From NCBI RefSeq assembly GCF_937959485.1, contig NZ_CALGPY010000004.1:1-64000 (forward strand): DNA of 64,000 bases, given 5' to 3'. The notes below the pieces were generated by a model. That model saw only the letters and a list, made by a program, of their open reading frames with translations, made no database searches and was not told where the DNA came from. The position numbers were made by a program, and so were the translations under genes. This DNA comes from an uncultured Campylobacter sp. (GTDB lineage: Bacteria; Campylobacterota; Campylobacteria; Campylobacterales; Campylobacteraceae). Below are positions 17,633-26,003 of the stretch, in pieces; position 1 is the first letter of the stretch; each line of letters begins with the position of its first letter.

Positions 17633-18373
17633 ATGTTTTTTGAATACATTTTAATCGGCGCCTGCGTAGGCTTTATCAGCGGATTTTTCGGCATCGGCGG
17701 CGGCACGGTCGTGGTGCCCGTGATGATGCTCTTCGGCTACGATGTCAAGTACGCCATCGGCATCAGCATCATGCAGATGATCTTCAGCTCGATTTTCGGC
17801 TCGTTCGTAAATTTTAAAAGCAAAATGCTCGACGTCGCGCCGGCGCTGGTGCTGGGGCTCGGGGGCTTTTGCGGCGCGCTTAGCAGTGGCTTTATCGTAA
17901 GCTATTTCTCCTCAAAATTTCTACTCGGCACGCTCATTTTGGTGCAGATCATAAATTTAATCAAACTCTTCAAAACCCCGACCGAGCCCACCGGCGAGGC
18001 TAACGAATCAAAAATTTTACTCTTTATCGTGGGGCTGCTCGTCGGCGCCGTGGCGATCAGCGTGGGTATCGGCGGCGCGGTATTCGTGATGCCTATTTTG
18101 ATCAGCTTTTTAAACTACGACATCAAAAAGGCCGTCAGTACGGGGCTATTTTTCGTGATATTTTCCTCAAGCGCGGGCTTTATTAGTCTTGCCGCGCACG
18201 GGCTCGTGTACTACGAAATCGGTGCATTACTCGGCGTCGGCTCGCTAGCGGGCGTTTATGCGGGCGTCAAAACCTCGCACAGGATCGGCAAAAAAGCTCA
18301 AAAGTGCTGGATGATCGCACTTATCGTCACGATACTTTGCGTGACGATCAAAAAATTTATCGCTCTAAACTAG
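17633..18373 (+). CDS. TauE/SafE-family anion exporter
   Basis: 246 residues with about eight membrane segments. Both halves carry the family's repeated Gly-rich motif: GFISGFFGIGGGTVVVP at residues 14-30 and VAISVGIGGAVFVMP at about 141-155. The family exports sulfite, sulfoacetate or related organosulfur anions, and some members move other small anions. No neighbouring sulfur gene helps to pick the substrate. The ribosome site is weak (AAGGAATACGG). Confidence 0.88.
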   Translation: MFFEYILIGACVGFISGFFGIGGGTVVVPVMMLFGYDVKYAIGISIMQMIFSSIFGSFVNFKSKMLDVAPALVLGLGGFCGALSSGFIVSYFSSKFLLGTLILVQIINLIKLFKTPTEPTGEANESKILLFIVGLLVGAVAISVGIGGAVFVMPILISFLNYDIKKAVSTGLFFVIFSSSAGFISLAAHGLVYYEIGALLGVGSLAGVYAGVKTSHRIGKKAQKCWMIALIVTILCVTIKKFIALN

Positions 18374-18434
18374 CGCTGTTCGTTTCGCTTGCCGCGCCTA
18401 AATTCGGCCTAAAGCGTGCTTTAAATTTTAAAAT

Positions 18435-19058
18435 TTAAACTCCGTCCGTTCGCGCGAGCGATTTTTGAAATTCGTATTTGAAATAAAACGTCCACGCGAG
18501 CGGGCACAGAAAAAATAGCGCGCGGATTACGTAGAGCGATTTTAGCGGTATTTGAAAATATATCCACACGCAAAAAACGTAGCTTAAAACATACGCGAGC
18601 ACGCAGATTACGGGCAGAAACCTTCTAAGCTTGATCGCCGCAGCCAAAAGATAAATGCAGATCGCGATGAGAGAGCCTGCGAAAAAATAAAACATCGTGC
18701 CCTCCTTTTGGTAGTGCTCATCCGCATCTAAATAGCCTAAAATGCACGCTGCGACGATCAAAATCGCCAAGGCTGCTCGTAGCGGCGTAAGAGAGCGCTT
18801 TATCGCGCCGCTAAGCAGCCAATGCAAGCAGAGCGCGATAAAATAGGCATTCGCGGTAAAATCGAAAGAGATATAAAATAGCTCTCCTCCAAAATTCCCC
18901 CGATGGTATTCGTACCCCAAAATCGCAATGCGCGTAAGATAGATCGTGCCGAATTTCGCCGCTAAAAATACAGCCGTAAGTAGGATCGGGTGCAGTAGCG
19001 CTCTGCCTGCAAGCAAATCTGCGCAAATGTGCCTCAGGAAATTTATCGATTTTTTCAA
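18435..19058 (-). CDS. membrane protein of unknown function
   Basis: 207 residues, not recognised. There are about six hydrophobic segments; a short basic N-terminus (MKKSINFLRH) suggests the N-terminus is cytoplasmic, and the C-terminus (KYEFQKSLARTDGV) is charged. A ribosome site (AGGAGCCT) lies upstream. It is convergent with the TauE gene, 60 bases away. Confidence 0.65.
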   Translation of the reverse strand: MKKSINFLRHICADLLAGRALLHPILLTAVFLAAKFGTIYLTRIAILGYEYHRGNFGGELFYISFDFTANAYFIALCLHWLLSGAIKRSLTPLRAALAILIVAACILGYLDADEHYQKEGTMFYFFAGSLIAICIYLLAAAIKLRRFLPVICVLAYVLSYVFCVWIYFQIPLKSLYVIRALFFLCPLAWTFYFKYEFQKSLARTDGV

Positions 19059-19593
19059 GCTAGGCTCCTTTGAGATTTTGCCGCTTGCGACGTCTTTTGT
19101 GAAATTTTTGCCGTCTTGGTTGAGTTTAAATTTGATCTTAGATCGAGATAAATTTTAGCTCGAGAGCTTTTAAAAATCGCTTAGCGGCAAAGGCGTAAAT
19201 TCGCGCGATTGGGAGCGGGTTGCGTATCTTAAAATTTGCGCCGTTAAAATCATTTTCCTATCACAAGCTGTTTGCGAGCGAGCACATATTGCAAAAGGCG
19301 CGGATGAAATGGGGCGTCAACTAGCTCATTCGTCCGCTAGTAGCATTTAAAATTTTATCGATCTTTATAGTTTGCGGCGGGAGTTTGCGCACAGCAAGGT
19401 TTGCGTGCGGCCGGTTTGCGTGCGGTATGGGTTTGCACGTAGTGAGGTTTGCGCAGCAGGCGGCGGGTGGATTAAAATTTTGATTTATAGTTAGCTAGGG
19501 TGCGCCCCTTTTCGCAGCGGATGCGAGGCAGGGCGCAAATTTCGTAAATTTTATAAATTATTTCGGCAGATCGCCGAGCTCAAAGCGTAAAAA
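19059..19593. other. spacer, no gene seen
   Basis: About 530 bases between the membrane-protein gene and the 27-residue peptide. It holds a short run of degenerate GTTTGCGTGCGG units at 19380-19465 (listed separately) and otherwise scattered AAATTTTA words. No coding remnant was recognisable. Confidence 0.5.
19380..19465. repeat. degenerate GGTTTGCGTGCGG short repeats
   Basis: Five related units follow one another: GTTTGCGCACAGCAAG, GTTTGCGTGCGGCC, GTTTGCGTGCGGTATG, GTTTGCACGTAGTGAG, GTTTGCGCAGCAGG. Spacing is 14-17 bases. Confidence 0.55.
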
Positions 19594-19677
19594 TTACGCG
19601 CCTAAAACTATAGCCGACAAAAGCCCCCATAAAATGGCCTCTATCGCTAGCACTGAATGAAGTACGGTCGTATTCAT
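19594..19677 (-). CDS. 27-residue hydrophobic membrane peptide (candidate small protein)
   Basis: ATG at 19677 to TAA at 19594. The product, beginning MNTTVLHSVLAIEAILWG and ending in LLSAIVLGA, is almost one transmembrane helix. It has a strong ribosome site (AAAGGAGAAGC) five to ten bases upstream, which few chance frames of this size have. A similar size and design is seen in small subunits such as KdpF or CydX and in type I toxins, but no sequence motif points to one of these. It would be missed by length cut-offs. Confidence 0.5.
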   Translation of the reverse strand: MNTTVLHSVLAIEAILWGLLSAIVLGA

Positions 19678-20224
19678 CGCTTCTCCTTTGTTTTTAATTT
19701 TATTATTTGCCGAACTCGGGCGCTAGGGGCGTACCCGATCGATCTATGAGCGGGATTATATAAGATGATTGTGTTCTTAATGTGTCTTTTGAAATTTAGG
19801 ACAAAATTTCTCCGTCCGTTGCAAAGCGTGAGCGAGCAGCGGCGGATTTCAGGCAAAATTCAGCTACCTGTGTTAAGGCGCGGCAAATTTAAGCGAGCCT
19901 GCCCGCTCGCCGTAATGTGCGGCAAAGTCGCAGCGCGCGGTAAATTTAAAGCAGAATTCCGACCTCGTCGCGGCGCGCGCGGCATCCGCGGCAAATCGAT
20001 ATAAAATTTAAAGCAGAATTTTATGTGAATGCGGCGCGCGACACGCCCACGCTTTTTTACGTCGTCAAAGCTTGTATCATCAAAGGACTGCATCGGCTAG
20101 GATTGCGCCGTCAGGGCCCGTATCGTCAAAGCTTGCATCGGCGTGGCTTGCGCCTGTGGGCGAAATTTTACGGCGAGCTACGAATTACAAGACGCAGCTC
20201 ATCCGCACCGTCTTAATTTGAAAT
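19678..20224. other. spacer, no gene seen
   Basis: About 550 bases. It includes AAATTTAAG words and an imperfect duplication around 20059-20155 in which TCGTCAAAGCTTG, followed by CATCGGC and TTGCGCC, occurs twice. Short frames on both strands overlap each other and lack ribosome sites. Confidence 0.45.
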
Positions 20225-21277
20225 TTAAAGCGGGATTTTAACGCGCGCCTCGGTTCCTACGCCCGGCTCGCTTTCGTATTCGATCTGTCCGCCCAAAAGA
20301 TCAAGCGCCGTGCGTACGATGCTAAGTCCAAGCCCGCTGCCAAGCTGTTTGTGCGATTCCTCGCACTGATAAAATCGGTCAAAAATTTTATCCAGCTTCT
20401 CTCGCGCGATGCCGATGCCTTCGTCTTTTATGCTCACCTGCGCAAAGCCATCGCAAGCGCAGCAACAAACGAAAATTTTACCGTTCGGGCGCGAGTACTT
20501 AAGCGCGTTTTCGATCAAATTTCGCCAAATTTGATTTAGCAGCCCCGCGTTTGATTGCAGGCTAAGTGGCGATAAATCTAGCTCAAACTCGCGCCCTTCG
20601 TAGTTTTGGCTTAGCGAGATGATGCATTGCCGCAGCTGCTCGTCGATACGTACCGTCTCATCTAGGCACACCGCCGCACCGCTATCAAGCCTGGTTAGCT
20701 TTAGCATATCGGTGCAGAGCTTGCTTAGGCGGTTTGCTTCTGCGCCGATGGAGGCTGCGTATCGCACCGCGCGCTCCTCGCTCACGCCGCCCTCTATCAT
20801 CTCACTTAACGCGGCGATTGAGGAGATCGGCGTTTTCATCTCGTGCGAGACGTTTGAGACGAACTCCTTTTGTAGCTGCTCGTGCTTTTGCAGCTTCTGC
20901 GCCATTTTATTGACGTTTACCACAAGCTCGTCCAGCTCGTGCATATATACGTAATCGGTGCGGTGCCCGTGTAGCTTGCGCTCGGCGCGCGCCTCAAAAT
21001 CGCCGTTTGCGATCGCGGTGATCGCGTCTAATAGCCGCTTGATCGGGCGGAATAAAATTTTAAGTCCGAAGTAAAGCAGGGTAAAATTTAGCGCCATCGT
21101 GATTAAGCAGATGATCGCGCACAGCGCCACTCCGTCCCAAAACCCGCCGATCTTGCCGCCGATGCCTATGTAAAAAAGCATGCAAACCGCGAAGCAGACG
21201 ATGAAATTTATCAGGCCGAATGCGAGCGAAGAGTAAAACGCGATGAAGCTTTTGAGGCTGATGAGGTATTTTTTCAC
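20225..21277 (-). CDS. sensor histidine kinase with minimal periplasmic loop
   Basis: 350 residues. Two membrane helices (about 15-38 and 49-72) are joined by only ten or so residues, so there is no periplasmic sensor domain. A HAMP linker follows (73-126), then the dimerisation helix with the phosphorylated His145 (SNVSHEMKTP), the N box (IWRNLIENALKYS), G1 (DEGIGI) and G2 (GSGLGLSIV). The design is that of intramembrane-sensing kinases, which usually respond to envelope stress or through a partner membrane protein. Its ATG overlaps the end of the response regulator gene (ATGA). Confidence 0.92.
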   Translation of the reverse strand: MKKYLISLKSFIAFYSSLAFGLINFIVCFAVCMLFYIGIGGKIGGFWDGVALCAIICLITMALNFTLLYFGLKILFRPIKRLLDAITAIANGDFEARAERKLHGHRTDYVYMHELDELVVNVNKMAQKLQKHEQLQKEFVSNVSHEMKTPISSIAALSEMIEGGVSEERAVRYAASIGAEANRLSKLCTDMLKLTRLDSGAAVCLDETVRIDEQLRQCIISLSQNYEGREFELDLSPLSLQSNAGLLNQIWRNLIENALKYSRPNGKIFVCCCACDGFAQVSIKDEGIGIAREKLDKIFDRFYQCEESHKQLGSGLGLSIVRTALDLLGGQIEYESEPGVGTEARVKIPL

Positions 21278-21954
21278 GCTCGCTCCTTTTTTACGGCTTT
21301 GTAGCCGAGCCCGCGCACGGTGATTATCTCAAAATCTTTGGAGTTTTCAAATTTCGCCCGCAGCTTTTTGACGTGCGTATCGACGACGCGCTCGTCGCTG
21401 TCCGTTTCGTAGCCCCAAATTTCGCTCATTATTTCAAACCTCGTAAAAATTCTGCCCGCATAGCTTAGCAGCAGAAACAAAAGACGAAATTCCTTCGGCG
21501 CCAGGCTTATCCGCTCGCCCGCCGCACGGACGCTTAGCGTATCGTAGTCAAGCTCGCTTCCGCCGATGAGAAGTCGCTTTTCGTTCGCGATCTTTGCGCG
21601 TCTTAGCAGCGCATGCACGCGCAGCACGAGCTCTTTTAAATTTATCGGCTTGCTCATATAATCGTCCGCGCCGCTTTTAAAGCCCGTCTGCATATCCTCG
21701 ATCTCACTTTTTGCCGTTATAATCAGTATCGGCTGGCTCTTGCCGTCGCGCCTAACGTATCTGCTAAGCTCAAAGCCGTCCATCTTAGGCATCATCACGT
21801 CCGAGATGATCAGATCGAAGTGCGCCTTATCCAGCGCCTCTGCCGCTTGCTCGCCGTCGAAAGCGCAGCTCACGTTAAAGCCCTCGTCAAGCAGTTTTTC
21901 TCTTATCACCGAGCTCAAAGCCTCATCGTCTTCGACCAGTAAAATATTAAGCAT
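21274..21954 (-). CDS. OmpR/PhoB-family response regulator
   Basis: 226 residues. The receiver domain (1-115) has the acidic pair at 9-10 and phosphoacceptor Asp52 (IISDVMMPKMDG), Thr/Lys switch residues (IITAKS, MSKPINLKEL), and a C-terminal winged-helix domain (130-225, FEIMSEIWGYETDSDERVVDTHVKKLR). It is translationally coupled with the kinase downstream (4-base overlap) and divergent from the lipoprotein operon starting at 22053; that operon is a plausible target but this is only inferred from position. Confidence 0.93.
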   Translation of the reverse strand: MLNILLVEDDEALSSVIREKLLDEGFNVSCAFDGEQAAEALDKAHFDLIISDVMMPKMDGFELSRYVRRDGKSQPILIITAKSEIEDMQTGFKSGADDYMSKPINLKELVLRVHALLRRAKIANEKRLLIGGSELDYDTLSVRAAGERISLAPKEFRLLFLLLSYAGRIFTRFEIMSEIWGYETDSDERVVDTHVKKLRAKFENSKDFEIITVRGLGYKAVKKERA

Positions 21955-22020
21955 AATCGCTCCCGTTTTGCTAAATTTATGCGCTTAAATTTATACATAA
22001 AATTTTAAGAAATAATGAGA

Positions 22021-22026
22021 TATTAT
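22021..22026 (+). promoter_or_regulatory. candidate -10 box of the CsgG-like operon
   Basis: TATTAT in GATATTATACG, 27 bases before the ATG at 22053, in the space between the divergent regulator and lipoprotein genes. Confidence 0.4.
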
Positions 22027-22052
22027 ACGTAAATTTTTTCAAGGAGTAAAGA

Positions 22053-22730
22053 ATGAATTTCAAAAAAACCATATCGGCTGCCGTTATTGCAGCTTCGGTG
22101 CTGGCGCTATTTAGCGGATGCGCGAAAGAGAGCTCTCGCGTAGTGCAAACCCCTACGGTAGCGAGTCTAAACACCAACTACTCGGGCGAGCGGATCGCCG
22201 TGTCGGTAGGACGCTTTAACAACCAATCCTCTTACAACAACGGCGTGTTCTCCGACGGTGAGGACAGACTGGGCAACCAAGCGCAGACGATTTTAATCTC
22301 AAATTTACAGCAAACGGGACGCTTCTCGGTGCTTGATCGTACAAATATGCGCGCCATCAAAGAGGAAAGCGCAATCTCCAAAAGCGCGCAAAACTTAAAG
22401 GGCGCCAGATACGTTATCACCGGCGATGTGACTGAGTTTGGACGCAAGACGACCGGAGATCATCAGCTGTTTGGAATTTTAGGCAAGGGAAAGACCCAAA
22501 CCGCGTATTCTAAAGTAAATTTAAACATCGTTGACGTCAGAACGTCCGAGGTGGTCTTTTCGACTCAGGGCGCGGGCGAGTATGAGCTATCAAACCGCGA
22601 AGTGCTAGGTTTCGGCGGCACTGCGGGCTATGATTCGACGCTAAACGGCAAGGTGTTAAGCCTGGCGATCATCGAAGCGGTCAATAATCTTGTAAACGGC
22701 CTTGAAAACGGCGCGTTTAAAGTGAGATAA
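22053..22730 (+). CDS. CsgG/HfaB-family lipoprotein
   Basis: 225 residues with lipobox FSGC (Cys23). The body is CsgG-like: ERIAVSVGRFNNQSSY, then GNQAQTILISNLQQTGRFSVLDRTNMRAIKEE and ARYVITGDVTEFGRKTTGDHQLFG. Canonical CsgG forms the nonameric outer-membrane pore for curli secretion. Here there is no curli subunit, and the two following genes (DUF4810 and DUF799 lipoproteins) match the conserved three-gene set found in many proteobacteria, including the Neisseria GNA1162 locus. The three act presumably as one outer-membrane complex of unknown purpose. AAGGAG precedes the start. Confidence 0.9.
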   Translation: MNFKKTISAAVIAASVLALFSGCAKESSRVVQTPTVASLNTNYSGERIAVSVGRFNNQSSYNNGVFSDGEDRLGNQAQTILISNLQQTGRFSVLDRTNMRAIKEESAISKSAQNLKGARYVITGDVTEFGRKTTGDHQLFGILGKGKTQTAYSKVNLNIVDVRTSEVVFSTQGAGEYELSNREVLGFGGTAGYDSTLNGKVLSLAIIEAVNNLVNGLENGAFKVR

Positions 22731-22739
22731 GGATTAAAT

Positions 22740-23222
22740 TTGAAAGCGAGCAGCGCTCTTGTTCTTGCTGCTGCGGCCGTGATCTTTTGCGGCTGCGGCG
22801 GCGGGACGCGGAATCAAATTTATTACTGGGACGGCAGCTACACGGACTCAACCTATCGGTATCTAAAGCAGGAAGGCGACGTAGGCGAGCAGATCGAAGC
22901 GCTTGAAAAATCCATCCAAAAGGCATACGAAAAGGGGCTCAAAGTCCCGCCGGGGCTTTATTCACATCTGGGGCTTTTGTATCTAAACGCGGGCAACGGC
23001 GTGAGGGCGAGGGAAAACTTTGAAAAAGAAGCTCAGGCCTTCCCTGAATCAAAGCCGTTTTTGACCTTCGTTACAAACCCCGCCGCGCTTAAAAAAGCTG
23101 AGGCTAAGTCTGATGAAACGAAAGCTACAAGCGGGCGCGAAGTCGCCAAAGCAGCCTCTGCAAAGCAAGGCAAAGTTGCCGCAAAGCAGGGCGGCAAAAC
23201 GAATAAAAAGGCTAAAAAATGA
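22740..23222 (+). CDS. DUF4810 lipoprotein
   Basis: 160 residues, second gene of the CsgG/DUF4810/DUF799 set. The start is TTG at 22740 after AAGGATT. A lipobox Cys lies at about 17-19 (FCGCGG). The core has the DUF4810 features YYWDGSYTDSTYRYLKQEGD and a TPR-like helix pair (YSHLGLLYLNAGNGVRARENFEKEAQAFPESKPFLTF). The last 45 residues are a Lys/Ala/Thr-rich tail, longer than in most members and probably disordered. It overlaps the next gene by 4 bases. Confidence 0.88.
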   Translation: MKASSALVLAAAAVIFCGCGGGTRNQIYYWDGSYTDSTYRYLKQEGDVGEQIEALEKSIQKAYEKGLKVPPGLYSHLGLLYLNAGNGVRARENFEKEAQAFPESKPFLTFVTNPAALKKAEAKSDETKATSGREVAKAASAKQGKVAAKQGGKTNKKAKK

Positions 23223-23899
23223 AAAATAAAGCTCAAATAGCGATTTTTAGCGTATTCGTGGCGCTGTTTTTTAACGCGTGCGCTCTAAGCGAGCCTGAAA
23301 TTTACGATTACTCGGCGCTTCAACAGGCTAAGCCGCGATCGATTTTGGTGCTGATGCCGAGCAACGAAACTACCGAAGTGGATGCAGGCGCTGCCGTGCT
23401 TGCCAACGCGATCTATCCGCTAAGCGAGGCCGGGTATTATGTATTTTCGCCTGCGCTCGTGCATGAGACCTTCAAAAATAATGGAATTTACGAGGCAAGC
23501 GAGATCCAAAACATCTCTACGCACAAGCTAAGACAGATTTTCGGCGCAGACGCCGTGCTATACATGGATGTCGTCAAATACGGCACTTCGTATATGCTAC
23601 TAAATAGTGCGACCGTCGTGGCGGTTAATGCCAAGCTCGTGGATCTGCGAAGCGGCGCGACGCTCTGGGAGGGCTCGGCGCAGGTAAGCGACGACTCGAG
23701 CAGAGGCAGTAGCGATCTTGTAGGCATGCTGATCTCCGCGGTTATCAAACAGATCGGCGATACCGTCTCCGATGCGGGATACAAGCTCTCTGCGAGCGCA
23801 GATGCGATGCTTCTAGCTCAGAACTGCAACAAATGCTTGCTCTACGGCCCGTATTCACCGCACTACGGACAAGATCGACAGCTTGGCGGCGGCAAATAA
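23219..23899 (+). CDS. DUF799 (GNA1162-like) lipoprotein
   Basis: 226 residues with lipobox FNAC (Cys21). Family features are PRSILVLMPSNETTEVDAGAAVLANAIYPLSEAGYYVFSP, a Rossmann-like first half, and LWEGSAQVSDDSS. The GNA1162 structure from Neisseria has a TolB-N-like fold. It ends with a His/Tyr-rich tail (YGPYSPHYGQDRQLGGGK). Start overlaps the DUF4810 stop (ATGA), showing one operon. Confidence 0.9.
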   Translation: MKNKAQIAIFSVFVALFFNACALSEPEIYDYSALQQAKPRSILVLMPSNETTEVDAGAAVLANAIYPLSEAGYYVFSPALVHETFKNNGIYEASEIQNISTHKLRQIFGADAVLYMDVVKYGTSYMLLNSATVVAVNAKLVDLRSGATLWEGSAQVSDDSSRGSSDLVGMLISAVIKQIGDTVSDAGYKLSASADAMLLAQNCNKCLLYGPYSPHYGQDRQLGGGK

Positions 23900-23917
23900 A
23901 TTTTAAAAAGGACGAAA

Positions 23918-24376
23918 ATGAAACTAGCCGAGGCGCTGATACTGCGCGCCGACATACAAAAACGCATCGAGCAGCTAAAATCAAGGCTCGCTTACAACGC
24001 GAAAGTGCAAGAGGGTGAAAAGCCTAGCGAAGAGCCTAATGCGCTGCTAGCCGAGCTGGACGCGCTTACAGGCGAACTTGAGCTGCTAATCGTTCGGATA
24101 AATTTAACCAACTGCACCGCAAAAGCGGACGGCAAGAGCCTGACCGAGCTGATCGCCAAGCGCGACATACTCACGCTAAAAGCGGGCGCGCTACGGACTT
24201 TCGCGCAAGTCGCCGCGCAAAAGATCGATGCATATTCGCGCAGCGAGATTAAAATTTTAAGCACGGTCGACGTCGCGGCGCTGCAAAAGCAAGTGGACGA
24301 GCTGGCTAAGCAGATCAGACAGCTTGATACGACGCTGCAAGGCGCGAACTGGCAGACCGATCTGATCGAAAGCTAA
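23918..24376 (+). CDS. DIP1984-family protein
   Basis: 152 residues, all helical, with two coiled-coil stretches: MKLAEALILRADIQKRIEQLKSRL and VAALQKQVDELAKQIRQLDTTLQGANWQTDLI. Both are hallmarks of the DIP1984/septicolysin-type family, whose members form helical bundles and whose function is unsettled. It lies 18 bases after the DUF799 gene with its own ribosome site (AAAAGGACG), so it may be the last gene of that operon. Confidence 0.85.
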   Translation: MKLAEALILRADIQKRIEQLKSRLAYNAKVQEGEKPSEEPNALLAELDALTGELELLIVRINLTNCTAKADGKSLTELIAKRDILTLKAGALRTFAQVAAQKIDAYSRSEIKILSTVDVAALQKQVDELAKQIRQLDTTLQGANWQTDLIES

Positions 24377-24766
24377 GGGCGTAAAATTTAAAATTTCGGG
24401 TAAGTATCGCAAGAGGCGAGCATGAAAACCTTCCCTGCAACGGAATTAATAGCGCTCGCGGAAACGGCGCACCCCTTTTTACGATTTATTTTCAGTAAAT
24501 TTACAGGGGCAATGTGACTGCGCAATGTAACTACCTAATGCTGATCTAGCGATACCCAGGGCGGGAACGGGGAAATTTTAAAACGAAATTTTAATTTTTG
24601 CGGCGCGGCTTGCGGGCTCGCAGTAAAATTTGGCGGCGATCTGGGCGGCCTTGACGCTTAAATTTTACGTTTAAATTTAGGCGCGCTTGCCATTTTGCAT
24701 TTTGACCCGTCTGGCGTCAAATTTTTACAATAATCATAAAATTTAGCCAAATTTAAAGGATGAAAT
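24377..24766. other. spacer, no supported gene
   Basis: About 390 bases. A 31-codon frame at 24422-24517 has a poor ribosome site and is not called. The final part (24690-24765) is AT-rich and probably holds the promoter of the phosphatase gene. Confidence 0.45.
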
Positions 24767-25453
24767 TTGAAATTTAAAACCCTTGCGCTAGCAGCCGCGC
24801 TTTTCCTTGCGACCGGCATGAATGCAGAGCTCGCTACAGAAGCGAATTCCATAAATTTTAGAAAAACGAGCGGCGCGGAGCAAAATCTCGCGGACGTAAA
24901 AGACGCCAGATTTCAACACGCGCATTCTAAAAATGCAGATACCGCAGCGCGCGGCATAAACTCAAACTCATCGCAAAAATCAACCCTCATCGACGAAGTG
25001 AAAAATTTTTACCGCGTGGATGAGCTGCTGTTTCGCAGCGCTCAGCTTGACGGAGGCGATGCCGCGAAACTGCATGAGCTTGGCATCAAAAGCATCGTAA
25101 ATCTGCGCCATTTTAGCAGAGGCGGCGACAAAAGGGCATTTGGCGATCAATTTTGGCTCACGAACAAGCCGCTTCAAAGCTGGGAGATAAGGCCCGCGCA
25201 GATAGTGGACGTTTTGCGCACTATTCGCGAGCGCCAAAAGGAGGGCGCCGTGCTCGTACACTGCTATCACGGAGCCGATCGCACGGGGCTTGTAGTGGCG
25301 ATGTACCGTGTGATCTATCAGGGCTGGAGCCTGGACGCCGCGCGCAGCGAGATGATAGACGGCGGATACGGCTTTCACTCCATGTGGCAGGACATCGCGG
25401 GCTTTTTGACGCCGCGAAACGAAGCACTCATAAGAGCCGAGCTTGGAATTTAG
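24767..25453 (+). CDS. exported dual-specificity/tyrosine-phosphatase-like protein
   Basis: 228 residues from a TTG at 24767 (AAAGGA upstream; the ATG seven bases earlier gives only five codons). The signal peptide ends near residue 20 (GMNA). Residues 21-75 are Asn/Ser/Lys-rich and look disordered. The catalytic domain (78-228) has the PTP loop HCYHGADRTG with Cys166 and Arg172, and FYRVDELLFRSAQLD, which marks the Siw14/DSP-like bacterial branch. An exported enzyme of this type could act on phosphoinositides, inositol phosphates or phosphoproteins in the periplasm or host; sequence alone does not choose. Confidence 0.85.
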   Translation: MKFKTLALAAALFLATGMNAELATEANSINFRKTSGAEQNLADVKDARFQHAHSKNADTAARGINSNSSQKSTLIDEVKNFYRVDELLFRSAQLDGGDAAKLHELGIKSIVNLRHFSRGGDKRAFGDQFWLTNKPLQSWEIRPAQIVDVLRTIRERQKEGAVLVHCYHGADRTGLVVAMYRVIYQGWSLDAARSEMIDGGYGFHSMWQDIAGFLTPRNEALIRAELGI

Positions 25454-25541
25454 ACGCGGAATTTCGCCCGTCCGATCAGACGGCGGCGAAATTTGTAAAT
25501 TTAATAATGACAAAATGCAGTTTATAACGAAATCTTAGAAT

Positions 25542-25679
25542 ATGGGCTATGTATATTTTCTGGGGTGAGGCTCGGGATACGCCAAAATAGGGGCGAAAAA
25601 CGAGCTGCAAAGACTCGCAGAGTTTGAACAAAAATTTGAGGCTAGCAAACAAAAGGCGCGAGAAATTTTAAATTTATAG
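25542..25679 (+). pseudogene. possible T5orf172/GIY-YIG-like remnant with in-frame TGA
   Basis: Read as one 45-residue frame, the sequence gives MGYVYFLG, a TGA, then GSGYAKIGAKNELQRLAEFE and a Lys/Glu-rich end. GYVYF followed by G-YAKIGA is the start of T5orf172 (Mug113-like) domains, which are often found in phage and mobile-element proteins. The domain is short (normally 80-100 residues) and has no ribosome site. The resemblance is over about 20 residues only. Confidence 0.3.
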
Positions 25680-26003
25680 ATATCGCTAAAATTTTACTCT
25701 TTGCGGCGAGCTAAATTTAAGGCCGCAAATTTCTAAAAAGAAGCAAAGAGACCTTAAAATAATAAAATTTAAGTTGTAAAATTTTACGCATTTTTCTACT
25801 TAAAATTATCATACTTTTTTCAAATATGCGCTCATGCCGATGCTACGTGCGTATCGCAACTAAAATCGGCTAAATTTTAAAAGCCCGATTTGCGCTTGCG
25901 GCGACGGGGCGCGTAAAAACGCCGTATATATCAGGCAAAATATCCGTAAATTTAGCCAAAACGTAGTAAAATTCGAGCGGCAAATTTAGAAAAAGGAGCG
26001 ATC
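25680..26003. other. AT-rich spacer, no gene seen
   Basis: About 320 bases with AAATTTTA words, ending in the ribosome site (AAAAAGGAGCG) of the next gene. Confidence 0.5.

Noticed and set aside
24422..24517. 31-codon plus-strand frame starting MKTFPATELIALAETAHP
   Set aside because: Ribosome site is poor, the frame is short and there is no recognisable family, so it was left out.
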